Below, piece by piece: positions 1 to 6,108 of a DNA stretch of 36,471 bases. The notes below the pieces were generated by a model that was not told the origin of the DNA, ran no database searches, and saw only the letters and a list, made by a program, of their open reading frames with translations. How positions within the stretch are numbered: the stretch's first letter is position 1; each line of letters opens with the position of its first letter. Made by a program: the position numbers and the translations under genes. Origin of the DNA: a virus; the IMG/VR virus record IMGVR_UViG_3300035664_000040, positions 1 to 36,471 of that record. One strand, 5' to 3'.

Positions 1-243
1 CTTAAGCACGGCGGCCAACTTGTTAACGAGCTCGTCGTCAACGCGGGCCTGCGTCTGTGCGGCCAGCCACTCGACGGCGTCGGCCACGATCAGCGAGCGG
101 CGGTACGGGTCGGGCTCAGCCATGAACCGCTGGCCGTAGCCGATGAGCGGGGCCCATCGCTGCAGCAGCATGAGCGACTGCCACAGGTTCAGGCCGTTAC
201 CGTACTGCTCAAGCTCTTGGGGTGTTGCACCGTAGTCGGGCAT
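1..243 (-). CDS. Junction-spanning hypothetical protein, N-terminal part
   Basis: This is the 5' part of a gene that continues at 36471 when the contig is closed into a circle; joined, it ends at 36236 and encodes about 100 aa. The ATG at 243 follows a GAGGAGG ribosome binding site and overlaps nothing, the upstream gene stopping at 246. Residues 27-63 or so (LLQRWAP... through VADAVEWLA) are identical at both contig ends. The last 16 codons inside this window (bases 1-49) are a diverged version with conservative changes (QARVDDELVNK against HAKVDDQLVSK), so they probably come from another strain. I do not recognise the family; it looks soluble and helical. It lies upstream of the membrane and peptidase genes at 36.2-34.6 kb. 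Confidence 0.75.
   Translation of the reverse strand, partial: MPDYGATPQELEQYGNGLNLWQSLMLLQRWAPLIGYGQRFMAEPDPYRRSLIVADAVEWLAAQTQARVDDELVNKLAAVLK
50..176. repeat. 127-bp terminal direct repeat, left copy
   Basis: Bases 50-176 match 36345-36471 with no mismatch. Base 49 (C) differs from base 36344 (G), so the identity stops at exactly 127 bp. A 127-base overlap ending at the contig end is what a de Bruijn assembler with k=127 leaves on a circular sequence. The genome is therefore circular, circularly permuted or terminally redundant, rather than cut at this place. The repeat lies inside a coding sequence. Confidence 0.9.
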
Positions 244-245
244 GG

Positions 246-515
246 CTAGTCCTCCTCATCGGATTCTGCCTCTCCCCCGGCATCCTCTTGCAGTGGCGTC
301 ACATTGATCGTCTCGTTCAGCCAGTCGTACGCAGCGTCGTAGGAATCCTTCGCCTCCTCAAAGGCGTCTTTGCGGTCTAGGCGAAACGGCTGCTTGAAAA
401 CCTCTTCGTCAATGATCTTCCCGGTGCCGTCCGTGATGTAGATGTAGGCATATTGCTGCCCGTACTCCACGACGATCCGACGCAGCACGTCTTCCTTGCC
501 CCGAGGCCCGTTCAT
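246..515 (-). CDS. Small acidic hypothetical protein
   Basis: An 89-aa protein of unknown family. I place the start at the ATG at 515, which overlaps the TGA of the upstream gene in an ATGA and has a GGAGCAGGA ribosome binding site; an in-frame ATG at 530 would add five residues. The N-terminal half alternates charged and beta-prone residues (YGQQYAYIYITDGTG), the middle looks helical (DAFEEAKDSYDAAYDWLNE), and the last 12 or so residues are almost all Glu/Asp/Gly. It is translationally coupled to the HTH gene upstream and sits just before the junction gene. No function can be assigned. Confidence 0.75.
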   Translation of the reverse strand: MNGPRGKEDVLRRIVVEYGQQYAYIYITDGTGKIIDEEVFKQPFRLDRKDAFEEAKDSYDAAYDWLNETINVTPLQEDAGGEAESDEED

Positions 516-889
516 CGGTCCTGCTCCCATAGGTCCGCTAGGTTGCCCTCGTAGCCAACTGCCTCTTTCGTCTCGTGATCCATCGGGATCCGCTGGATGC
601 TGACGTGCCGTGTCTTCGTCACCCTGCGATCCTCACGGGTGTCGTCGCTCCACGTTGCTTGTATCTGCAGGCAGGCGTCTCGGATCTCGGTGGTCGTGGG
701 GTCCCGCTGACGTACGGGCTTGGCCCTGAGCTTGCGGTCGTACCGGCGGGGCAGCTGCCACACGACGGCCAGGCGGATGACTTGGTCCCGTGAAATAGTC
801 CACCTTTCGCACAATGCCCGCATCGGCATGTGCGTCGCCCAATCCGCCCTGAACGCCGTCAGGCTGATGGTTGCGGTGTCGCCTCGCAT
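512..889 (-). CDS. Putative helix-turn-helix protein
   Basis: A basic protein of about 125 aa if it starts at the ATG at 889, which follows GGATGGAG; an in-frame ATG at 928 has no visible ribosome binding site and would overlap the upstream gene by 70 nt. An early segment (DWATHMPMRALCERWTISRD, then QVIRLAVVWQL) resembles a helix-turn-helix of the kind found in small phage regulators. It is followed by a basic stretch and a polar C-terminus ending in LADLWEQDR. It follows two glycosyltransferase genes in a coupled operon. The DNA-binding role is inferred only from the local pattern. Confidence 0.6.
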   Translation of the reverse strand: MRGDTATISLTAFRADWATHMPMRALCERWTISRDQVIRLAVVWQLPRRYDRKLRAKPVRQRDPTTTEIRDACLQIQATWSDDTREDRRVTKTRHVSIQRIPMDHETKEAVGYEGNLADLWEQDR

Positions 890-1746
890 GGCTCCATCCA
901 CGACACGATCGTTCTCATCGACGGACACACATACAGCAGCTGCCCAGTGGCCCTGGCGATGCTCTGGTGGAACGGCACATGCTCGCAGTCAGTCGTGCCG
1001 TCGTACGTGCCGGCCAGGTAGGCATCGGTGCGATAGATCGCCATGCCGCCGAACGCACTCGACACCATAGCGGGCGGCGATCCCACGGGCGGCATCCATG
1101 TGTAGCCGAACCCACCCCGGCCGCCACGGTACTGGTCCCAGTAGCAGTCCCGCTGGCCAACCCCACGCAACGCCCACAGGTCGTAGTGGGCCCACTGAGG
1201 GCCGTTGCCGAAGTCGTATTGGAACAGCGACACACTGGCCATGCCGTAGGCACCCTGCCTCTCAACAAGACAGCCGACGGCGTTCACGAGCCCGTGCTGC
1301 GAGAACCCCGCCCATAAGTCGAAGTCCATGACGATGACGTAGTCGGCTTGGCCTGCACACGATCGCACCCACCTCTGGCATCTGTCTCGGTACTCAGCCA
1401 GGGCGACGGTGCGGCGGCCGGCGAACTCACCCGGTAGGTGCGGACGGCCGAGAATCTCATAGTGAAACGTCGCCTCTTTGTGCTGCCGAGAGAACTCCGC
1501 CAGCACGTCCAGCGTGTCGTCCGTGCAGTCGTTGGACTCGATGTGCAGCTGCCACGACTTGCAGCGCTGGCTCAGGGCCTCGACTCGCCGCAGGTTGTCG
1601 GCCAGTTGCGGCCCGCAGTTGCGGGCCAAGCCGACGACGGCGATGGACGAGTGCCGCAGCCGCTCGAGCCCCTCGGCGTGGCGGCGGTCGAACTCCTCGG
1701 CGAAGTCGGGGTGCGGCATCCACAGGTCGGCATCTAAGTCAGGCAT
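859..1746 (-). CDS. GT-A-fold glycosyltransferase-like protein
   Basis: A 295-aa protein. An N-terminal strand (SIAVVGLARN, residues 34-43) is followed by HIESNDCTDDT (about 68-78), matching the nucleotide-binding loop of GT-A glycosyltransferases, and by VIVMDFDLW (137-145), which carries a DxD metal motif. The overall plan is like the fungal CAP59-type mannosyltransferases and related bacterial and phage proteins. The ATG at 1746 overlaps the stop of the upstream family-2 glycosyltransferase by 8 nt and has a GAGGAG site. Together with that gene and the methyltransferase it forms a sugar-modification cassette. Whether the acceptor is DNA, virion protein or host envelope cannot be told from sequence. 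Confidence 0.8.
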   Translation of the reverse strand: MPDLDADLWMPHPDFAEEFDRRHAEGLERLRHSSIAVVGLARNCGPQLADNLRRVEALSQRCKSWQLHIESNDCTDDTLDVLAEFSRQHKEATFHYEILGRPHLPGEFAGRRTVALAEYRDRCQRWVRSCAGQADYVIVMDFDLWAGFSQHGLVNAVGCLVERQGAYGMASVSLFQYDFGNGPQWAHYDLWALRGVGQRDCYWDQYRGGRGGFGYTWMPPVGSPPAMVSSAFGGMAIYRTDAYLAGTYDGTTDCEHVPFHQSIARATGQLLYVCPSMRTIVSWMEPCEATPQPSA

Positions 1747-2506
1747 ACGGCACTCCTCGCTTGCCGCACAGGGCGGCCGACACGCTCCACGGGAAGTTGG
1801 TGGACCGCAGGAACTGCCGCACTCGGTGCATGTACTCAGCGGCCTCTGGCCCGGCGCGGTGCGTGTGTCCGTAGCCGTTGGTGTCGTCGGTGAACACGGC
1901 CCCGTCCTGCGGCACGTAGACAGCCCCGGCGGTGCCGGCCACGACGCTGTAGGCGATGCAGTCAGACCACGGCCCCATCTGCCACCACTGGTGCTGGCCG
2001 AGCTTCAAGAGCCACTGCAACTGGATTGCCGCCCCGATGCCAGTCTCCGTGGGCACCGGCCACTCCCGAAGCCGGCGTCGAACGTCAGCCGGCGTCATGG
2101 TCGTCGTTGACTCCAGCCCGCAGCCAACATGGCCCACGATCTCGCCGGCCGGGTTGGCCACCTGATAGTCGTGGAACACCACGGCGGCCGTCGGGAAACG
2201 CTCCACGCTCTCGACGATGCCGGGCAGCAGGCGGTCGTCGGCCCCCATGCAGATGACGTGCGAGCCCACGAGCGACGGGTACACGGTGGCCGCAGCGTCC
2301 TGCCAATCCGCTGACTTCTCTCGGTGCCGCACGTAGCGGATGCACGGATAGACGCCCTGCAGCTGCTCCACGATGCCGGGCGTGTCGTCCGTGCTGGCGT
2401 CGTCGATGACCACGACCTCGGCCGGGTTCTGGCACGCAGCCGACACGATGGCACGGCCCAGCGTGGCCGACCTGTTCCACGTTGGGATGACGACAGACAC
2501 GCTCAA
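1739..2506 (-). CDS. Family 2 glycosyltransferase
   Basis: A 255-aa protein opening directly with the GT2 signature SVSVVIPTWNR (residues 2-12), then VVVIDDASTDDT (31-42) and an MGADDRL motif (87-93) in the position of the metal-binding DxD. I choose the TTG at 2506: it overlaps the TGA of the upstream methyltransferase in a TTGA and sits 7 nt after GGGAG. The alternative ATG at 2545 would add 13 residues that do not belong to the fold. GT2 enzymes transfer a sugar from a nucleotide-sugar donor; the acceptor is unknown. The C-terminal third contains a GYGHTHR segment and no membrane helix, so the enzyme is probably cytoplasmic. Confidence 0.88.
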   Translation of the reverse strand: MSVSVVIPTWNRSATLGRAIVSAACQNPAEVVVIDDASTDDTPGIVEQLQGVYPCIRYVRHREKSADWQDAAATVYPSLVGSHVICMGADDRLLPGIVESVERFPTAAVVFHDYQVANPAGEIVGHVGCGLESTTTMTPADVRRRLREWPVPTETGIGAAIQLQWLLKLGQHQWWQMGPWSDCIAYSVVAGTAGAVYVPQDGAVFTDDTNGYGHTHRAGPEAAEYMHRVRQFLRSTNFPWSVSAALCGKRGVPYA

Positions 2507-3171
2507 AGCGTCGCTCCCGTGCAGATGGCCAGCCGGTAGTGGCACATGGGGCCGAAGCCCGTGTGGAGCGTCTCGTCGTTCATGCCGAACACGAAGACGT
2601 TTCGGAAGTACCGTTTGAGCGTGGCCCGCAGCCCGTCTTCCGTCTTGCAGTTCACATGCCCGGCCCGGCTGAGCTCGGACGCATGCGGCTGCGACTCCAG
2701 CGAAGGCATCCCGCAGATGAACGTGCCGTACTCGCCGATGCTAAGGGCCACGTTGCCAAGAAACGCCCCCTCATGGTGCGGCGGTATGTGCTCGAGCACG
2801 TCCAAGGCGTAGGCGGCGTCGCAAAGTTTCGGCAGCCGATCAGGCACGTAGCGTGGCCCGGCCACCATGTCGTGCTGCATCAGCATCACGTTGCCGGGCT
2901 GCTGCCGGGAGCGGGCCTCGTCGATGAAGGCAGCGTCGAAGTCGGTGGCGATGACGTTGCCGACGGCCTGGGCCACGATGCGGGTGGCGAACGCATCGCC
3001 GCAGCCGATCTCCAGCACCCAATCGCAGCCGGCGAGCACACGGGCCACGAACTTGTACCGGGCCAGAGTGAAGCCGAGCCGCTTGGCGTCGATCTCGTAC
3101 GTGTGCGAGCTCATGGCACCGAGAGCGTGCCGCTCGTAGTCGTTGAACACGGCGTACTGTGGCTCGCTCAC
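2503..3171 (-). CDS. Class I SAM-dependent methyltransferase
   Basis: A 222-aa protein with a Rossmann-type methyltransferase core. Motif I is VLEIGCGDAF (residues 52-61), an acidic post-motif ends in IATDFDAAF, and ALDVLEHIPPHHEG (about 121-134) is motif IV/post-IV of the UbiE/methyltransf_11-like group. This group usually acts on small molecules, lipids or sugars rather than DNA. The GTG start at 3171 overlaps the RusA stop in a GTGA. Downstream it is coupled to two glycosyltransferases, so methylation of a sugar in the same pathway is a reasonable inference. Confidence 0.85.
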   Translation of the reverse strand: MSEPQYAVFNDYERHALGAMSSHTYEIDAKRLGFTLARYKFVARVLAGCDWVLEIGCGDAFATRIVAQAVGNVIATDFDAAFIDEARSRQQPGNVMLMQHDMVAGPRYVPDRLPKLCDAAYALDVLEHIPPHHEGAFLGNVALSIGEYGTFICGMPSLESQPHASELSRAGHVNCKTEDGLRATLKRYFRNVFVFGMNDETLHTGFGPMCHYRLAICTGATL

Positions 3172-3566
3172 GAGATTCGCACGGTTGTCCGTGCCTCCGT
3201 GCCGTAACTCTTCTCGACCACCAGGCGGGCCACAGTCGTGTCGTCGCCGATCACGTCCTGCAGTGCGTCCAGTACTGCCTTGGCAATGTTGTCCACGTCG
3301 GGCCTTGGCAACCGTGGTGCGGTGGCCTTCACGCCGGCCTTGTTCATGTGAGACTTCGGCCGCTGAAACACGGCGTCAATCACGACGTTCAGTGGCTCGC
3401 CGGTCTCGCCCAGCCCGGCCGCTCGAGCAGCTGCTGCCAGCGAGTGCCGGTACGCATGCACCGGGTGCTCCTTCGGCACATACGCACGGGCGAACCCGCC
3501 CGCAGTCGAGACTCGTGGCCTCGGCTGCGGGACGGGCTCGCCGGCGATGGTGAACGTGACGGCCAA
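3168..3566 (-). CDS. rusA: RusA-family Holliday junction resolvase
   Basis: A 132-aa protein matching RusA endonucleases in size and motifs. It opens with TFTIAGEPVPQPRPR (residues 4-18) and carries the acidic catalytic signature RPDVDNIAKAVLDAL (88-102) followed by IGDDTTV (106-112); Asp90, Asp92 and one of Asp108/109 are the expected metal ligands. RusA enzymes are homodimers that resolve four-way junctions formed during recombination-dependent replication. The TTG start at 3566 lies after a GGTGAG, just past the stop of the secreted-protein gene. With RecT and the sliding clamp in the same transcription unit, it completes a phage recombination module. Confidence 0.93.
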   Translation of the reverse strand: MAVTFTIAGEPVPQPRPRVSTAGGFARAYVPKEHPVHAYRHSLAAAARAAGLGETGEPLNVVIDAVFQRPKSHMNKAGVKATAPRLPRPDVDNIAKAVLDALQDVIGDDTTVARLVVEKSYGTEARTTVRIS

Positions 3567-3569
3567 GGC

Positions 3570-3872
3570 TCACCGATAGCGGATCACAGCGAACCAGCCA
3601 CGCCGCAGCGGGCTCCACGCGACGCCGATGTCCACGGGAGTCCGCTTCCCGTAGAAGCAGCACGACCGCTTGGCGTGCTCCGGCGAAACCGTCGAGAACC
3701 CGATGCCCTCGTACTGGCCGCAGCTGCTGTGAACCAGCGAGCCACGGCGAGCGATCACGACGGCGTGGTCACTGGCACTGACGACCGAGCCACGACGAGC
3801 CACCACGGTGGTGTCGGCGTTGGCGTGGATGCAGACCAGGGCAGCGAGCAGAACCAACAGGCAGCGAAGCAT
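3570..3872 (-). CDS. Small secreted protein with signal peptide
   Basis: A 100-aa protein with a clear Sec signal peptide: MLRC, a Leu/Val/Ala core and probable cleavage after HANA (residue 19). The mature part has an internal near-repeat, VVARRGSVV and VVIARRGSLV about 16 residues apart, and then four cysteines (SSCG, RSCCF and nearby), suggesting a small disulfide-stabilised periplasmic or surface protein. The ATG at 3872 follows GGAGGATTGCC. The 117 bases upstream to the next gene (3873-3989) hold no convincing ORF. It is an odd member of a replication/recombination operon. I do not know its function; superinfection exclusion or envelope modification is speculation. Confidence 0.7.
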   Translation of the reverse strand: MLRCLLVLLAALVCIHANADTTVVARRGSVVSASDHAVVIARRGSLVHSSCGQYEGIGFSTVSPEHAKRSCCFYGKRTPVDIGVAWSPLRRGWFAVIRYR

Positions 3873-3989
3873 GGCAATCCTCCGTGAGCTCCCGGTATCC
3901 GCCGGGACGCACGAAAGATGCCAAACGTGTCAAGCAAGCCGAGCCGGCGGACTATGCAGCGGACGAGCCGCTGATCGCTGGCGTTCTGC

Positions 3990-4424
3990 TCACGCCACGC
4001 CACCTCGTCTCCAAGCCAACGTCGTTTCGTCTGTCTCGCCACGCCGCTCGGCATAGTGCCGCTCACGGCACTGCCGGGCCCGCTCCGCAATCTCCTCGGG
4101 CGTCGGATCCGCCACCAGCGTCACTTCAGCCCGTGGCCGCTTGGGCAGCCCGTGCCTCTGCCGCAGCGTGTTCAGCGTGGTTAGAGACACGCCCATCCGC
4201 AGGGCGATGTCGGGCGTCTCCATCTCGCTGTACCACAGCTGGTGCAGCAGCGGCACGTCGATCGTCCGGCGCTGGCCAGGCTGACGCTTGGCCCATCCGA
4301 AACGCCTGGCTGCGACGGCAATGCTGGCCTCGCTGCACCCCAAGCGGGACGCAATCTCACCGTTACGCATGCCGCTGTCACGCAGCCGCTTCATCTCGGT
4401 GTAGTCGATGCGGTGTGCCATCAT
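3990..4424 (-). CDS. Double helix-turn-helix DNA-binding protein
   Basis: A protein of about 144 aa starting at one of two adjacent ATGs (4424 or 4421) directly after GGAGGACGC; the first overlaps the DnaN stop in an ATGA. It carries two HTH-like segments: MKRLRDSGMRNGEIASRLGC followed by SEASIAVAARRFGW (near residues 10-43), and LLHQLWYSEMETPDIALRMG followed by VSLTTLNTLRQRHGL (about 58-92). Each resembles the Hin/sigma-70 region 4 type of HTH. The C-terminus is charged and helical. It may be a regulator of early genes or a replication accessory factor; it follows the clamp gene directly. Confidence 0.75.
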   Translation of the reverse strand: MMAHRIDYTEMKRLRDSGMRNGEIASRLGCSEASIAVAARRFGWAKRQPGQRRTIDVPLLHQLWYSEMETPDIALRMGVSLTTLNTLRQRHGLPKRPRAEVTLVADPTPEEIAERARQCRERHYAERRGETDETTLAWRRGGVA

Positions 4425-5524
4425 GCGTCCTCCGCCAGCGGCATGATGACGCCACGGTACTCGCCGCACGACAGCGTGACCGCACCGCCAGGCCCGGTCG
4501 CATGGATCGAGACGTTCGGCTCCTCGTCGGCCGGCAGGCCCTGCAGGTAGTCACGCACGAAGGCCGGGTCGAGTTTGACTTTGCACGCCGTCCCGGCCTG
4601 CACCACCGAGCACTTCGCCTTGCTTTCGCCGTACTCGCTCGAGCGGGCCGTGAGCGTCAGCGTCTCGCCGAAGTCGTACGTGACGCCCTTGCTCTGCTCG
4701 CTGGCCACGACGGCCGCAGCCCTGGTCGCCGACAGCAGCTCCTCGCGCTCCACGACGTGCGGCTCAGTGCTGGCCTCGGGGAACACGTCACGCCACCGGG
4801 GGAAGCGGCCGTCCACGATGCGAGCCGTGAGCACGCCGCCGTCGAACGTGAAGACCACGTCCGACTTCGTCGCCTCGATCTGCACCGAGCCCTCGCTGCG
4901 TTCGCTGAGCGTTGCAGCGATGCGAGCCGCCACGGCCGGCACGAGCGTCTGCGAGTCGTCCACCGCCTGGTCCGTCTCCGTCTGCACCGCCGACAGCCGC
5001 CGGCCGTCCGTACCCACGAACGTCGGATCCCCACCAGTCACGTCGATGAGCACCGCACCCAGGGCGTAGCGGCTGGACTCGTTGTCCGTGGCGTAGGACA
5101 CGGCACGCACGGCACGCACGAACTGATCCGCCGGCAGGCGGCACACGGGCGTGGCGTCCACCGGCTCCCACGTCGGGAACTCGGCCACGTCCTCAGTGGG
5201 CAAATCCCACTTTCCCCTGCCGCACTTGATGGTGACGGTGCTGCCCTTCGGCGTGAGCGTCACTTCGTCGTCGTACTTGCAGGCCCGCAGGATGGCCGTG
5301 AGCCTGTCGGCCGGCAGCAGCATCGGCTCGCACTGCTCGCCGATCTCACGGTCGATGCGGATCTCAAGATCCGTCCCGGTGATGAGCCCGTCGCCGATGC
5401 GGACGTTCCGCAGAATCGGCTTCGGGCCGCGCGGGCTCACCGCCCTGGTCACGTCGTTCAGTGCCGCCAGCAGCGTGCCGGCTCCTATCGTCAGCCCCGC
5501 CCGCTCCTTCGTTGCCGTCGCCAT
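4421..5524 (-). CDS. dnaN: DNA polymerase III beta subunit (sliding clamp)
   Basis: A 367-aa protein, the usual length of bacterial DnaN. Recognisable landmarks are SPRGPKPILRNVRI early in domain 1, ADQFVRAVRAVSYATDNESSR with the YALGAVLID strand at the start of domain 2, VGTDGRRLSAVQT, RFPRWRDVFPE in the centre, and the C-terminal strand YRGVIMPLAEDA that matches the conserved VIMPM end of beta clamps. Clamps encircle DNA and tether polymerase and repair factors. No polymerase or clamp loader is encoded in this genome, so it would have to work with host Pol III or with phage proteins carrying clamp-binding motifs. The ATG at 5524 lies just after the stop of a small membrane ORF. Confidence 0.93.
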   Translation of the reverse strand: MATATKERAGLTIGAGTLLAALNDVTRAVSPRGPKPILRNVRIGDGLITGTDLEIRIDREIGEQCEPMLLPADRLTAILRACKYDDEVTLTPKGSTVTIKCGRGKWDLPTEDVAEFPTWEPVDATPVCRLPADQFVRAVRAVSYATDNESSRYALGAVLIDVTGGDPTFVGTDGRRLSAVQTETDQAVDDSQTLVPAVAARIAATLSERSEGSVQIEATKSDVVFTFDGGVLTARIVDGRFPRWRDVFPEASTEPHVVEREELLSATRAAAVVASEQSKGVTYDFGETLTLTARSSEYGESKAKCSVVQAGTACKVKLDPAFVRDYLQGLPADEEPNVSIHATGPGGAVTLSCGEYRGVIMPLAEDA

Positions 5525-5525
5525 A

Positions 5526-5633
5526 TCACGAATCCTTTCGCGTCAGAGACACACCAACCAGAATGCCCAGTGCGAACGTCGCAGCGAGCGAAAACTGACC
5601 AACAGAAAGCCAGACCCAATCGGTGATGCTCAC
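5526..5633 (-). CDS. Single-pass membrane micropeptide
   Basis: A 35-codon ORF starting at GTG 5633, which overlaps the stop of the upstream gene in a GTGA, and ending at 5526, two bases before the dnaN start. One hydrophobic helix spans about residues 7-30 (WVWLSVGQFSL, then AATFALGILVGVSL) and ends in the basic TRKDS, giving an N-out/C-in prediction. The tight coupling on both sides and the good transmembrane helix make it likely real, although nothing can be said about its role. Confidence 0.6.
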   Translation of the reverse strand: MSITDWVWLSVGQFSLAATFALGILVGVSLTRKDS

Positions 5634-5890
5634 AGTGCGGCCCCCGCATCGGTGTCGTCGTCCTCGAGCAGCGGCCACCGTGGCTCGTTGACCGCCTCGA
5701 TGTGCTCGAAGTAGCACGCCTGCCGTACCAGCCGCTGCTGCAGCTGCACGATGGCGTCGGCGGCACCCAGCATCACGTCGGACTGCCACCGCAACTGGTT
5801 GCGAACGCCCCTCCTAGTCGTCCTCCGAACCGCATGGCTGCACGCTTGGGCAATCTCACGCAGGCCGCTGATGAGCTCGTCGTTTGTCAT
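5630..5890 (-). CDS. Hypothetical protein in replication operon
   Basis: An 86-aa protein starting at ATG 5890, which overlaps the stop of the LexA-like gene in an ATGA and lies 5 nt after GAGGTG. It is mostly helical: TNDELISGLREIAQACSHAV, a basic turn (RRTTRRGVRNQLRW), a second helix (DAIVQLQQRLVRQACYFEHI) and an acidic tail (EDDDTDAGAAL). An upstream in-frame extension to 6019 is low-complexity Arg/Gly and is the shadow of the neighbouring gene. Family not recognised. Confidence 0.72.
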   Translation of the reverse strand: MTNDELISGLREIAQACSHAVRRTTRRGVRNQLRWQSDVMLGAADAIVQLQQRLVRQACYFEHIEAVNEPRWPLLEDDDTDAGAAL

Positions 5891-6108
5891 GACAGCACCT
5901 CGATGTTGCGGGGCTTGCCCGGCGTGCGGCGGATGAAGCCCTTTCGCTCCAGAGCGTCGAGATGCACCGTGGCGGCGTGCGGGCTCTTCGCCCCGATCGC
6001 CGAGGCGATCTGCCTGCACGTCGGCGAGTACAAGGCCATGTTGGCCCGAATGAAATCGAGCACTTCCTGCTGGCGAGCGGTAAGCCGCTCCTTGGCGGTC
6101 TGCGTCAT
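5887..6108 (-). CDS. Stand-alone LexA-type DNA-binding domain
   Basis: A 73-aa protein made only of the LexA N-terminal winged helix-turn-helix. LTARQQEVLDFIRANMALYSP (split here: LTARQQEVLDF, IRANMALYSP) matches helix 1 of LexA, CRQIASAIGAKSPHAATVHL the HTH, and ALERKGFIRRTPGKPRNIEVL the wing. The peptidase S24 half, with its Ser-Lys dyad and Ala-Gly cleavage site, is absent, and the gene ends cleanly with an ATGA to the next gene. The ATG at 6108 sits in an ATGA with the replication gene after AAGGAGGAGG. A DNA binder that cannot self-cleave could hold SOS-type operators constitutively or act as the phage repressor; this is inference. Confidence 0.85.
   Translation of the reverse strand: MTQTAKERLTARQQEVLDFIRANMALYSPTCRQIASAIGAKSPHAATVHLDALERKGFIRRTPGKPRNIEVLS

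Noticed and set aside
3884-5626. A 580-codon open frame on the plus strand
   Set aside because: It is the mirror of dnaN and the HTH gene in GC-rich DNA, is rich in Arg/His/Pro/Ala without domains and has no ribosome binding site.
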